DNA of 64,000 bases from CAYULW01 sp964445815. GTDB lineage: Bacteria > Bacteroidota > Bacteroidia > Flavobacteriales_E > Vicingaceae. Below, one piece after another: positions 1 through 8,938 of the stretch. A program made the translations under genes and the position numbers. Within the stretch, counting starts at the first letter, position 1. Every line of letters begins with the position of its first letter. The stretch covers positions 1 to 64,000 of the forward strand of contig CAYULW010000010.1 in the NCBI GenBank assembly GCA_964445815.1, given 5' to 3'. The notes below the pieces were generated by a model that had not been told where the DNA came from, did not search any database, and saw only the letters and a program-made list of their open reading frames with translations.

Positions 1-73
1 TAAATTGGATAATGGAACGAAACAAGAACTTAAACGAATAGTCATTACCAATTAAACAAAAATACCTACTACC

Positions 74-102
74 AAAAAGCCCCTGTTTTGCAGGGGCTTT
101 TT
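74..102. terminator. Bidirectional intrinsic terminator
   Basis: The arms GCCCCTG (79-85) and CAGGGGC (91-97) enclose a 5-nt loop. They are extended by an A-run on the left and a T-run on the right, so the hairpin can terminate in both directions. It would end the Fnr-like gene on the minus strand and whatever plus-strand gene ends left of the window. Positions 1-73 hold no gene that I can see. Confidence 0.85.
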
Positions 103-126
103 GCGTAATAGACTTATACAATAATA

Positions 127-834
127 TTAATCCACCAGGTCAGCTAACATGACCAAACCATGAATATCCAATAGTCGAATCCTTTTTCCATTGAGAGCAA
201 TGAGGTGTTCTTTCTTCAATTCGCTTAATAAGCGAATGACTGCCTCAGTAGCTGTTCCGACAAGATTGGCAATTTCTTCACGACTTAGGTTAATGTCTAT
301 GCAATCTTGTTCATCTAAACCAAAAGTTTCTTTCAACCACAACAGCATTTCTGCCAATCGTTGCTTGGTTGTTTTTTGAGCCATATCCGTGATCAGTCTG
401 GAAGCCTTATTCCAATTGCGAGCAGTCAATTCCAACATTCTTAGACTAAAGTCAGGTTCAGTTTTTATCAGATCAAAAAATTTGGAAGAAGGAATAAAAC
501 AAATGGCCGCATCTTCTAAGGCCACGGCTGTACTACTCAAAGGACTATTACTTAACATGGCATTATACCCCATTACATCTCCGGGCTTTGCAAAACGTAT
601 AATTTGTTCCTTCCCCGAAGGTCCTGTCCGGCTCAATTTTACCTTTCCTTTATTCACGCAAAATAGCCCTCGAGCATAAGAGCCTTCCTTAAAGATTTGT
701 TCACCTCTGGCGTAAAAGTCGCAACTCTTTGTTTCATCTATTACATCCAGCTGATCTTTATGTAATCCACAGAAAACCGATCCGTTTCTGGAACCACAGG
801 TCGAACAACTATGGGCTTCTTGTTTTTCGTTCAT
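127..834 (-). CDS. Crp/Fnr-family transcriptional regulator, probable Fe-S (Fnr-type) oxygen sensor
   Basis: A 235-aa protein with a cyclic-nucleotide-binding-like beta-roll at about residues 30-145 and a Crp-type winged helix-turn-helix at about 165-235 (LSREEIANLVGTATEAVIR region). The N-terminus carries Cys10, Cys13 and Cys22, and a further Cys112 lies in the beta-roll. This resembles the four-cysteine layout of E. coli FNR (C20, C23, C29, C122), although the second spacing is 8 instead of 5; Cys38 and Cys59 are also present. It is divergent from the cbb3 oxidase locus, and Fnr-like palindromes sit before ccoI and ccoS. Inference: it senses oxygen through a [4Fe-4S] cluster, activates the oxidase genes, and may repress itself. 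A haem- or redox-sensing relative cannot be excluded. Confidence 0.85.
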   Translation of the reverse strand: MNEKQEAHSCSTCGSRNGSVFCGLHKDQLDVIDETKSCDFYARGEQIFKEGSYARGLFCVNKGKVKLSRTGPSGKEQIIRFAKPGDVMGYNAMLSNSPLSSTAVALEDAAICFIPSSKFFDLIKTEPDFSLRMLELTARNWNKASRLITDMAQKTTKQRLAEMLLWLKETFGLDEQDCIDINLSREEIANLVGTATEAVIRLLSELKKEHLIALNGKRIRLLDIHGLVMLADLVD

Positions 835-851
835 CAGGAAGGCATCTGTTT

Positions 852-882
852 ATGACAAATATCATACTTTAGACTAAAGTAT
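852..882. promoter_or_regulatory. Fnr-like box overlapping a 9-bp-arm palindrome between fnr-like gene and ccoI
   Basis: ATGAC-AAAT-ATCAT (852-865) is a one-mismatch version of the ATGAT-N4-ATCAT box seen intact before ccoS. Immediately next to it, ATACTTTAG-A-CTAAAGTAT (864-882) is a perfect inverted repeat with 9-bp arms. On the minus strand the Fnr-like box covers GATATTTG, one mismatch from the Bacteroidota -7 element TAnnTTTG. Occupancy could therefore block transcription of the regulator gene. The second palindrome has no assigned protein. Confidence 0.55.
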
Positions 883-902
883 AAAAGGATTTTTGCGATT
901 GT

Positions 903-3287
903 ATGATAAAAGAATCTACCACCCAATGTTTCCATTGTGGAGAGCCCTGTCTAAATGAGCTAATTGAATTCGAAGATCATGCTTTTTGTTGTAATGGTTG
1001 TAAAACGGTTTACGAGATTTTATCTTCAAATGACCTTTGTAATTACTATGACATCGAAAATACTCCGGGCATTTCACCGGATAGTCAATCCTTAGAAAAG
1101 CTCGCCTATCTGGATAATCCTGAAATTATTGATCAGATTGTTGATTTTCAAGATGAAAATATCTGTAAAGTCAGCTTTTATATCCCACAAATCCATTGTA
1201 GTTCTTGTCTATGGCTCTTGGAAAACTTATACAAGTTAAATGAAAACATTATTGACTCAAGGGTAAACTTCGTCAAGAAGGAAACATCCATCACATTTAA
1301 GCGAGAAAAATTCTCTATTCGCCAGCTTGTAGAACTCCTAAGCCGTTTAGGATATGAACCCAGAATAACATTAGATCAGACCGAAAAAAAAAGACGCAAG
1401 GTAAGTCGGAAACTGATTTACCAAGTGGGTCTTGCGGGATTTGCTTTTGGGAACATCATGTTAATGAGTTTACCCGAATACTTTGGTCTAGACTATGAAT
1501 CTTCACAGGCTTTTAGACAATGGTTCGGTTGGTTAAACCTTGCCTTAGCTACCCCCGTTACTCTTTATAGTGGACAAGATTACTTTCGATCATCGCTCAT
1601 TAGTTTACGAAACAAAAGATTAAACATTGACGTTCCCATCTCTTTAGGAATAATTGTTTTGTATGTTCAAAGCAGCTATGAAATCCTTACCCAATCAGGA
1701 CCCGGATACTTTGACTCTCTTTGTGGATTACTATTTTTCTTGCTACTTGGTAAGATATTTCAGGAAAAAACCTATCATCAGCTCTCATTTGAACGAGATT
1801 ATAAATCTTACTTCCCCATTTCAGTATCACGAATTAATCACTCCAACCAGGAAGAAAGTATACCGATCAAGGCCATTAAAAAGGGTGATCGACTTTTAAT
1901 TCGAAATGGAGAGTTGATTCCCGTAGATGCCGTGCTGATCTCAGATAAGGCTAAAATTGACAATAGTTTCGCCACAGGTGAGTCCGACCTCATCGAAAAA
2001 CAATCAGGAGATAAAATCTATGCCGGCGGAAGGCACGAAGGTGAAGCCATCATAATTGAAGCCATTAAAGAACTTCAACAAAGTAAATTGACCAGGCTAT
2101 GGAACAACTACCAACACGAAAGACAGCAATCGGGTTCATTCTCAAACCTTACAGACCAGATTAGTCAGTGGTTTACACCCATCATATTGAGCATTGCCAT
2201 TTTTGCCGGACTATTTCATTATTTTCAAAGTGGTCTGTCTGTCTCCATATCCATTGTTTCAGCTGTTTTGATTGTAGCCTGCCCCTGTGCCTTGGCTCTA
2301 GCTGCTCCTTTTGCGTTTGGACATGCAAGTCGATTTCTCGGACAACATGCTTTTTACTTAAGAGACAGCTTAGTCATTGAAGACCTAGCTAAAATTCAAC
2401 ACATCGTATTCGATAAAACGGGTACACTCACCTTCTCGAGAAAGGGACATATAAATTATACGGGGAAAAAATTAACGGATGGACAACAACACATTTTTAG
2501 AAGCATTTTTAACCAAAGTAATCATCCCTTAAGTAAGCTTATACTTCAACGCTTTACGTTTGAAAAAGAGATTAAACTCGAATCTTTTGAAGAGATAAAA
2601 GGCAGAGGAATGGAAGCTACCTATCGTGGAAATAATTTTCAGGTTGGTTCTGCAGAATGGTTAGCACCACAACTATTGGAGGACACAAGTACAAAAGTCG
2701 TGCTCTGCATTAATCAGGTACTTATCGGTTACTTTACAATTAACAACGTGTATAGAACCGGACTTGAGAGCTTGATTCAAAAACTCAACAAACAATTCCA
2801 ACTATCAGTCATTTCTGGAGATAGTACAGGACAGCAAGAGCATCTGCAAAAATTGTTTGAAACAAATAGCAATTTACATTTCAACCAAAGTCCTGAAGAT
2901 AAACTACACTACATTCGACAGCTTCAAAACAATCACGAAAAGGTGATGATGGTAGGAGATGGACTAAATGATGCAGGTGCTTTAAAACAAAGTGATGTTG
3001 GACTGGTAATTGCCGAAGATACCAATGCTTTCTCTCCGGCATGTGATGTTATACTCAATGCATCTCAATTTGGAAAATTGAAGCAGTTCATTGATTTTGC
3101 AGGAAGCGCTAAAACGATAGTTATTGTTTCATTCATCATTTCTTTTCTATACAATCTGATCGGATTAAGTTTTGCCGTGAGAGGACTTCTATCACCTGTC
3201 TTTGCGGCTATACTGATGCCACTTAGTTCAATAACTGTGGTTGCTTTTGTAAGCCTTGCTGTTTTTATACAGTCTAAAAAATTATAA
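903..3287 (+). CDS. ccoI: Copper-translocating P1B-type ATPase for cbb3 oxidase assembly
   Basis: A 794-aa heavy-metal P-type ATPase. The N-terminus has a Cys-rich metal-binding segment (CFHCGEPC at 9-16, then CC and C at about 29-33), followed by an HMA-like domain with CSSC at 99-102. The membrane part carries the ion-binding CPC motif near 460. The DKTGTLT phosphorylation motif is near 504 and the hinge motif GDGLND near 685. In the CcoI/FixI family such pumps export copper needed for maturation of the CcoN binuclear centre. Its position at the head of ccoS-NO-Q-P-G-H supports that role over general copper detoxification. The ATG is the first in frame and lies 20 bp right of the upstream palindrome. 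Confidence 0.93.
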   Translation: MIKESTTQCFHCGEPCLNELIEFEDHAFCCNGCKTVYEILSSNDLCNYYDIENTPGISPDSQSLEKLAYLDNPEIIDQIVDFQDENICKVSFYIPQIHCSSCLWLLENLYKLNENIIDSRVNFVKKETSITFKREKFSIRQLVELLSRLGYEPRITLDQTEKKRRKVSRKLIYQVGLAGFAFGNIMLMSLPEYFGLDYESSQAFRQWFGWLNLALATPVTLYSGQDYFRSSLISLRNKRLNIDVPISLGIIVLYVQSSYEILTQSGPGYFDSLCGLLFFLLLGKIFQEKTYHQLSFERDYKSYFPISVSRINHSNQEESIPIKAIKKGDRLLIRNGELIPVDAVLISDKAKIDNSFATGESDLIEKQSGDKIYAGGRHEGEAIIIEAIKELQQSKLTRLWNNYQHERQQSGSFSNLTDQISQWFTPIILSIAIFAGLFHYFQSGLSVSISIVSAVLIVACPCALALAAPFAFGHASRFLGQHAFYLRDSLVIEDLAKIQHIVFDKTGTLTFSRKGHINYTGKKLTDGQQHIFRSIFNQSNHPLSKLILQRFTFEKEIKLESFEEIKGRGMEATYRGNNFQVGSAEWLAPQLLEDTSTKVVLCINQVLIGYFTINNVYRTGLESLIQKLNKQFQLSVISGDSTGQQEHLQKLFETNSNLHFNQSPEDKLHYIRQLQNNHEKVMMVGDGLNDAGALKQSDVGLVIAEDTNAFSPACDVILNASQFGKLKQFIDFAGSAKTIVIVSFIISFLYNLIGLSFAVRGLLSPVFAAILMPLSSITVVAFVSLAVFIQSKKL

Positions 3288-3335
3288 GTAGCTGATGGCT
3301 TGCTAATTCAAGAGACTTAGATTTTTTTTTGAATT

Positions 3336-3349
3336 ATGATATTTATCAT
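3336..3349. promoter_or_regulatory. Perfect Fnr-like operator ATGAT-N4-ATCAT
   Basis: The sequence ATGAT-ATTT-ATCAT is a perfect inverted repeat close to the FNR consensus TTGAT-N4-ATCAA. Its centre is about 34 bp left of the centre of the predicted -7 element at 3373-3380. That places it near -42 relative to the expected start, the class II activator position. The target would be the ccoS-ccoNO-ccoQ-ccoP operon. Confidence 0.7.
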
Positions 3350-3351
3350 TT

Positions 3352-3380
3352 TTTGGACTTCAGTTACATTTTTATATTTG
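3352..3380 (+). promoter_or_regulatory. Promoter of the ccoSNOQP operon
   Basis: The -7 element TATATTTG (3373-3380) matches the Bacteroidota consensus TAnnTTTG. TTTG at 3352-3355 is a possible -33 element with a 17-nt spacer. The ATG of ccoS follows 18 bp downstream. The Fnr-like box lies immediately upstream. Confidence 0.6.
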
Positions 3381-3397
3381 TCCATTATCATATAAAC

Positions 3398-3580
3398 ATG
3401 AGCGTTTTAATCATTCTAATTTTTGCGAGTCTTATTGTGGCACTTGGATTTCTTGCGGCTTTCATATGGTCGGTCAAGGCCGGACAGTATGATGATGATT
3501 ACACCCCTTCGGTGAGAATGCTCTTAGATGATCAAGTAAAAACAAACACTACTAACGATAAAATAAATCGAGATGAGTAA
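3398..3580 (+). CDS. ccoS: Cbb3 oxidase maturation protein CcoS
   Basis: A 60-aa protein with one N-terminal membrane helix followed by the CcoS signature FIWSVKAGQYDD and a conserved LLDD. CcoS is needed for cofactor (haem b, copper) insertion into the oxidase. I chose the ATG at 3398. An upstream in-frame start at 3329 would add 23 residues encoded across the promoter and operator, which is unlikely. The gene overlaps ccoNO by 8 bp, indicating translational coupling. Confidence 0.9.
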   Translation: MSVLIILIFASLIVALGFLAAFIWSVKAGQYDDDYTPSVRMLLDDQVKTNTTNDKINRDE

Positions 3581-5735
3581 CACACAAATTGAAAAGTTTA
3601 GCTACGACAATAACATTGTCAGGTTATTTGCAAATGCTACAATACTGTGGGGTCTGGTTGGAATGCTGGTTGGTCTGTTGGTCGCCTTCCAATTGATTTT
3701 TCCCGCACTAAATCTTGGCCTAGAATATACTTCCTTTGGTCGAATCCGACCGCTTCATACCAATGCGGTTATTTTCGCATTTGTAGGTAATGGAATATTT
3801 GCCGGTGTCTATTACTCTCTTCCCAGATTGTTAAAAACACCGATGTGGAGTAATCTGCTCAGCAAAATTAATTTCTGGGGTTGGCAGTTAATCATTGTAT
3901 CAGCCGCTATAACACTTCCTTTAGGAATCACTACATCAAAAGAGTATGCCGAATTAGAATGGCCCATAGATATCGCTATCGCACTTATCTGGGTAGTGTT
4001 TGGCTGGAACATGTTTGCCACTATCTTAAAAAGAAGAGAACGTCACCTTTATGTCGCAATATGGTTTTATATTGCCACTTTTGTTACTGTAGCAGTATTG
4101 CACATTGTCAATTCATTCGAGCTTCCAATTAGCTTCTTAAAGAGTTATTCATGGTATGCCGGTGTTCAAGATGCTTTGGTGCAGTGGTGGTATGGTCATA
4201 ACGCTGTGGCTTTTTTCCTAACGACTCCCTACTTGGGTTTGATGTACTATTTTGTCCCCAAAGCTGCTAACAGACCTGTATTTTCTTACCGTTTATCGAT
4301 CATTCACTTCTGGGCTTTGATCTTTCTTTACATCTGGGCTGGGCCTCACCATTTATTGTATAGTGCCTTACCGGACTGGGCTCAATCTTTAGGTGTTGTT
4401 TTTTCAGTGATGCTTATTGCTCCTTCCTGGGGAGGGATGATTAATGGACTGTTAACTTTAAGAGGAGCATGGGATAAAGTAAGAGACTCTGTAGTTCTAA
4501 AGTTTATGGTTGTTGCCATTACAGCTTATGGTATGTCAACATTCGAAGGGCCAATGCTTTCATTGAAAAATGTAAATGCCATTGCTCACTTTACAGACTG
4601 GATTGTGGCACACGTACACGTTGGTGCTCTTGGATGGAATGGCTTCCTGACTTTCGGTATGCTTTATTTCTTATGGCCTAAACTTTTCAATACCAAACTA
4701 TATTCTGAGAGAATGGCCAATTTTCACTTCTGGATTGGAACTTTAGGTATACTCTTTTATGCCATTCCCATGTATTGGGCAGGATTTGCTCAAAGTCAAA
4801 TGTGGAATGAGTTTACTAAAGATGGATTTTTAGTTTATCCAAACTTCTTAGAGACCGTTACCAACATTATACCGATGTATGCTTATAGAGGTATTGGAGG
4901 CTTGCTCTACTATGTCGGAGTTGTATCTATGGTTATAAACTTGATCATGACAGCTAAGGCAGGAAAATTCATCAAAACCGAAGAAGCAGAAGCGCCTGCC
5001 ATGAAACCACTGAGAGCGAATCATCAAGATGAACACTGGCACAGATGGATTGAGAGAAAACCTGCTCAAATGTTAATCGTTTCTTTAGTGGTGATTTTAA
5101 TCGGAGGAATTGTAGAAATGGTACCTACCTTCTTGGTCGAATCAAATATCCCGACCATTAAAGCGGTAAAACCATATACTCCACTTGAATTACACGGAAG
5201 AGATATTTATATACAGGAAGGTTGTGTTAGTTGCCATAGTCAAATGATACGTCCATTTAGATCGGAAACTGCCAGATACGGAGAGTACTCAAAAGCGGGA
5301 GAGTTTGTTTACGATCATCCTTTCTTGTGGGGTTCTAAACGAACAGGGCCTGATTTGGCAAGAGAAGGCTCTGCTAAGTTAAAAAAGCCAAATTCTTGGC
5401 ATTTTAAACACATGTATGACCCTCGAAGTGTTTCTGATGGATCTATTATGCCTGCTTACCCTTGGCTGTTGGACAAATCATACGATACAAGCATGACTGC
5501 TGCAAAAATCCGAGCAATGATTACACTTGGTGTACCTTATGCTGAAGATTATCCGGAAAAAGCAAACGAAGATGTGGTTAAACAAGCGAATGAGATCGTA
5601 GAAGACATGCGACCATTGCTTGAAGAAGATGGATTTGAAGTTGCTCCGGATCGTGAAATAGTTGCTTTAATTGCCTATTTGCAAAGACTAGGGCGTGATA
5701 TCGAAACAACTACTCAAACTGCTAAATCTGAATAA
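3573..5735 (+). CDS. ccoNO: Cbb3-type cytochrome c oxidase, fused catalytic and mono-haem subunits (CcoN-CcoO)
   Basis: A 720-aa fusion. About residues 1-480 are CcoN, the haem-copper oxidase core. Visible conserved histidine motifs are RPLHTNA (haem ligand region), WWYGHNAVAF and GPHHLLY (CuB region) and HVHVGALGWNGF (haem b3/b ligand region). After a linking membrane helix at about 495-525, the CcoO domain carries a single c-haem site CVSCH at 551-555 and the SQMIRPFR sequence characteristic of CcoO. The complex reduces oxygen to water with high affinity in the cytoplasmic membrane. Separate ccoN and ccoO genes are usual in Proteobacteria; the fused form is a Bacteroidota trait. Confidence 0.95.
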   Translation: MSNTQIEKFSYDNNIVRLFANATILWGLVGMLVGLLVAFQLIFPALNLGLEYTSFGRIRPLHTNAVIFAFVGNGIFAGVYYSLPRLLKTPMWSNLLSKINFWGWQLIIVSAAITLPLGITTSKEYAELEWPIDIAIALIWVVFGWNMFATILKRRERHLYVAIWFYIATFVTVAVLHIVNSFELPISFLKSYSWYAGVQDALVQWWYGHNAVAFFLTTPYLGLMYYFVPKAANRPVFSYRLSIIHFWALIFLYIWAGPHHLLYSALPDWAQSLGVVFSVMLIAPSWGGMINGLLTLRGAWDKVRDSVVLKFMVVAITAYGMSTFEGPMLSLKNVNAIAHFTDWIVAHVHVGALGWNGFLTFGMLYFLWPKLFNTKLYSERMANFHFWIGTLGILFYAIPMYWAGFAQSQMWNEFTKDGFLVYPNFLETVTNIIPMYAYRGIGGLLYYVGVVSMVINLIMTAKAGKFIKTEEAEAPAMKPLRANHQDEHWHRWIERKPAQMLIVSLVVILIGGIVEMVPTFLVESNIPTIKAVKPYTPLELHGRDIYIQEGCVSCHSQMIRPFRSETARYGEYSKAGEFVYDHPFLWGSKRTGPDLAREGSAKLKKPNSWHFKHMYDPRSVSDGSIMPAYPWLLDKSYDTSMTAAKIRAMITLGVPYAEDYPEKANEDVVKQANEIVEDMRPLLEEDGFEVAPDREIVALIAYLQRLGRDIETTTQTAKSE

Positions 5736-5737
5736 TC

Positions 5738-5953
5738 ATGTTGAAATTTATTAAACACAATATGGAGACCATTGCAGGAATTGATATTTTTCCTGTGATC
5801 TCATTCATCATCTTCTTTTTATTTTTCATTGTATTATTCGTTTGGGTATACAAAATGAAAAAGGCAGATGTCGACTTCATGGCCACACTACCTCTTGAAG
5901 ATGATTCTAATCTTAAGACTACTCACCTTAAAGACAATACCAATGGAAACTAG
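5738..5953 (+). CDS. ccoQ: CcoQ/FixQ-like small subunit
   Basis: A 71-aa protein with a single hydrophobic helix at about residues 17-40 and a charged, probably cytoplasmic tail. CcoQ stabilises cbb3 oxidase. The identity rests on size, topology and its place between ccoNO (2 bp upstream) and ccoP (its last 11 bp overlap the ccoP start). Sequence conservation in this family is low. Confidence 0.8.
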   Translation: MLKFIKHNMETIAGIDIFPVISFIIFFLFFIVLFVWVYKMKKADVDFMATLPLEDDSNLKTTHLKDNTNGN

Positions 5954-7073
5954 AAATAAAAATGGCTTTGCAAAGCTCCGTTTAGGAGTAATTGCCCTTG
6001 GACTACCCCTGTTTTCTCAGGCTCAAAATGGCATAATCAATGGCATATCTGATGCTACTTTATTAGCCGTTATGATCGGCATAATATTGCTCCTGCTCTT
6101 TGTATTAAATGCTTTGGGAAAATCAATTATTAGCATCAATAAACGCTACAAAAAAGAAAACAACAATGCATCAAACACGGCCAAGGCAATTGGAATCATT
6201 ACCCTAATGGCTGGTTCTTTTCAGGCGAGTGCTGCAGAGCAAGAAAGCACCTGGAACAGCTTTGTTATGTCAGAAGGACTGTTTTGGACTTTAGTAACAG
6301 TTATCTTCTTTTTGGGAGCAATGATTGCCTACCTCTTCAAAACATTAAAAACAGCCATAAGAATACAAAGTGGCGAGAGCTTTGAAGAAGAGGAAAGCAG
6401 TGTCTTTGAGAACCTACACTTAACAGACAATGTGCCAATCGAAGAAGAAGCTGAGGTCATGCTTGATCATAACTACGATGGCATTCATGAACTCGATAAT
6501 AACCTTCCCCCTTGGTGGAAATATTTGTTTTATGCAACGATTATCTTCTCAATTGTCTATTTAATCCGCTTCCATATTACAGGACATGGAAAACTGAGTC
6601 ATGCAGAATATCTGGCTCAATTAGAAGAAGCAGAGCAAGAGAAAGAATCAGCTCTAGCAGATGCCGGAGAGCAGTTGACAGAAGAAAATGTAACACTCCT
6701 AATTGATGAAGCAGACTTAGCAAAAGGAGCTGCTATCTTTAAAGGTAACTGTGCAACATGTCATAACCAATCTGGTGGTGGTGGAGCAGGCCCGAACTTA
6801 ACTGATGAATATTGGATTCATGGTGGTGGTATACAGAATGTGTTTAAAACTATTAAATACGGTATACCAGCTAAAGGCATGATTCCTTGGCAAACTCAGT
6901 TTAATCCTGAGCAAATGCAACAGGTTGCCAGCTATGTGCTGAGTTTACAGGGCAGCAACCCACCTGATGGTATTGACCCTCAAGGTGAACTTTGGATACC
7001 CGAAGAAACAGCCCCAGCTGAAGAAGCCGATAGCACTGCATCTGCTGATGATGCAGTCGCTATTAATGACTAA
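5943..7073 (+). CDS. ccoP: Cbb3 oxidase cytochrome c subunit CcoP, mono-haem form
   Basis: A 376-aa protein. The N-terminal half has several hydrophobic segments, including one near the start and one just before the periplasmic domain (PPWWKYLFYATIIF region). The C-terminal cytochrome c domain has one haem site, CATCH at residues 270-274, with a later Met in KGMIPW as likely distal ligand. Proteobacterial CcoP has two haems; a single-haem CcoP with an N-terminal extension fits Bacteroidota. I chose the ATG at 5943, which overlaps the ccoQ stop. An in-frame start at 5868 would lie deep inside ccoQ. Confidence 0.9.
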   Translation: METRNKNGFAKLRLGVIALGLPLFSQAQNGIINGISDATLLAVMIGIILLLLFVLNALGKSIISINKRYKKENNNASNTAKAIGIITLMAGSFQASAAEQESTWNSFVMSEGLFWTLVTVIFFLGAMIAYLFKTLKTAIRIQSGESFEEEESSVFENLHLTDNVPIEEEAEVMLDHNYDGIHELDNNLPPWWKYLFYATIIFSIVYLIRFHITGHGKLSHAEYLAQLEEAEQEKESALADAGEQLTEENVTLLIDEADLAKGAAIFKGNCATCHNQSGGGGAGPNLTDEYWIHGGGIQNVFKTIKYGIPAKGMIPWQTQFNPEQMQQVASYVLSLQGSNPPDGIDPQGELWIPEETAPAEEADSTASADDAVAIND

Positions 7074-7076
7074 GGC

Positions 7077-8507
7077 ATGCAGAAAGAAAAAGAGGAATAT
7101 ATGGATCAAAGCTTTCGCGATTCCATCGCGACAGTTGATGATTCGGGGAAAAGAAACTGGATATATCCTAAAAAGCCCAAAGGAAGATTATACAACTTAA
7201 GGACCTGGGTAAGTCTCGCTCTGTTAGCATTGCTTTTCAGTGGTCCCTTTATTAGAATTGGTGGACAACCCTTATTGCTCATTAATATTCTGGAACGCAA
7301 ATTTGTTATTCTCGGTCAGGTATTTTGGCCGCAAGACTTCTACATTTTTGTACTTATCATGCTCAGCTTCATGCTCTTCATCGTATTGTTTACGGTGGTG
7401 TTTGGCAGAGTATTCTGCGGATGGGTTTGTCCTCAAACCATCTTTATGGAAATGGTTTTCAGGAAAATTGAATACTGGATAGAAGGTGATTTCAGACAGC
7501 AAAAAAAATTGAATGAAGGGCCGTGGAATGCTGAAAAACTAAGAAAGAAGTCCCTGAAACACATTGTCTTCTTTTTAATCTCATTTCTCATTTCAAACAC
7601 CTTTTTAGCATATATCATTGGTTCTGATGCCCTCATTGAAATCATTAGTGATTCCCCTCTTAATCATATCGGTGGGCTCGTTTCCATACTTATTTTCACA
7701 GGTGTATTCTACTTCGTTTTCAGCTGGTTCAGAGAGCAGGTCTGCTTGGTAGCTTGTCCTTATGGACGACTGCAAGGTGTAATGTTAGATCGTAATTCCA
7801 TTGTGGTAGCTTATGACTACATAAGAGGAGAAATGCGTGCTAAATTCAAAAAAAATGAGGATAGGGGCGCAAGTAATAAAGGAGACTGTATCGACTGTAA
7901 GCAATGTGTTCATGTTTGCCCGACTGGCATAGATATCAGAAATGGAACTCAATTGGAATGTGTCAACTGCACTGCATGCATTGATGCCTGTGATCATATG
8001 ATGGAAAGTGTTGGACTTCCAAAGGGTTTAATAAGATATGATTCAGAAGAAGGAATCGTAAGTAAGCGCAACAAAATATGGACAACCAGAACAATTGCCT
8101 ACTCATGCGTATTGATACTTATCTTAGGAATCGCCAGCTTTCTTCTGTTGAGTAGAACGGAAGTCGACTTATCTGTTCTAAAAACTCCTGGACAACAATA
8201 TCTTAAGCATGATAATGACATTATCAGCAACATGTATAATTTCAAGATCATCAATAAAACGTTTGACAGTATACCTGCAGAAATACGTATTGAAGACATC
8301 GAAGGAAAAATTGAACTGATTGGAAATAGTCAATTACAAATTCCACCTGAGTCTCTCTCGGAAGGTACATTTTTAGTTTATATCGACAAAAACCTACTCA
8401 ATGACCGTAAATCAGATATTCATATCGGTATTTACAATGATAAGGGAGAACAATTGGACCAATACGAAACAAGCTTTCTTGCACCTGTAAAAAGAAGAAA
8501 GAAATGA
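7077..8507 (+). CDS. ccoG: Cytochrome c oxidase accessory protein CcoG (polyferredoxin-like)
   Basis: A 476-aa membrane protein with about five hydrophobic segments and ferredoxin-type cysteine clusters. One run is CGWVCPQ near residue 115, followed by CLVACPYGR. Two classic 4Fe-4S motifs follow (CIDCKQCVHVCP and CVNCTACIDAC). The C-terminal part is a periplasmic immunoglobulin-like FixG_C domain. CcoG is reported to be a Cu(II) reductase in oxidase assembly. It starts 3 bp after ccoP and overlaps ccoH by an ATGA. Confidence 0.93.
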   Translation: MQKEKEEYMDQSFRDSIATVDDSGKRNWIYPKKPKGRLYNLRTWVSLALLALLFSGPFIRIGGQPLLLINILERKFVILGQVFWPQDFYIFVLIMLSFMLFIVLFTVVFGRVFCGWVCPQTIFMEMVFRKIEYWIEGDFRQQKKLNEGPWNAEKLRKKSLKHIVFFLISFLISNTFLAYIIGSDALIEIISDSPLNHIGGLVSILIFTGVFYFVFSWFREQVCLVACPYGRLQGVMLDRNSIVVAYDYIRGEMRAKFKKNEDRGASNKGDCIDCKQCVHVCPTGIDIRNGTQLECVNCTACIDACDHMMESVGLPKGLIRYDSEEGIVSKRNKIWTTRTIAYSCVLILILGIASFLLLSRTEVDLSVLKTPGQQYLKHDNDIISNMYNFKIINKTFDSIPAEIRIEDIEGKIELIGNSQLQIPPESLSEGTFLVYIDKNLLNDRKSDIHIGIYNDKGEQLDQYETSFLAPVKRRKK

Positions 8508-8938
8508 AATTGAATTGGGGAAATAGAATTGCCATTTTGTACATCTCATTTGTTCTTTTTATTGGAATAATGGTCTACATGGCTTTTGGAGAAAAATACG
8601 ACTTGGTGACTGAAGATTATTATCAAAAAGAGATTGAATTTCAAGGCGTGATTGATAAAGTATCAAATGCCAAGCAACTGAATGATAAATTAAAGATTAG
8701 CATAGATAACGATCAAGTTGTTCTAAGTTTTCCTGAAAGTGAACTGCCGATCACTGGGCATATCGAGTTTTTCAGACCTTCGGATGAGAGTCAGGATTTT
8801 AAGGAAAACATTGAGTTAAGCAGTGGAGTTCAAAAGATCGCTCTAAACAAGTTTGTTAAGGGGAAATACATTGTTAAAACAGACTGGAAGATGGGTGAAA
8901 CAGGCTATTACCAGGAAAACACCATTTTTATACCATGA
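8504..8938 (+). CDS. ccoH: Cbb3 oxidase assembly protein CcoH/FixH
   Basis: A 144-aa FixH-family protein with one N-terminal membrane anchor (about residues 8-27) and the conserved DLVTEDYYQKE segment just outside the membrane. The rest is a periplasmic beta-rich domain. CcoH acts in late assembly of the cbb3 complex. It overlaps its neighbours by 4 bp on both sides, so it is cotranscribed and translationally coupled. Confidence 0.9.
   Translation: MKLNWGNRIAILYISFVLFIGIMVYMAFGEKYDLVTEDYYQKEIEFQGVIDKVSNAKQLNDKLKISIDNDQVVLSFPESELPITGHIEFFRPSDESQDFKENIELSSGVQKIALNKFVKGKYIVKTDWKMGETGYYQENTIFIP

Noticed and set aside
1654..2380. Small overlapping ORFs inside ccoI and similar ORFs inside other large genes
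   Set aside because: They lie in other frames of clearly coding genes, lack recognisable domains and have no plausible start context.
3329..3397. Longer CcoS starting at 3329
   Set aside because: The extra 23 residues are encoded over the Fnr-like box and the -7 element, and CcoS proteins normally begin right before the membrane helix.
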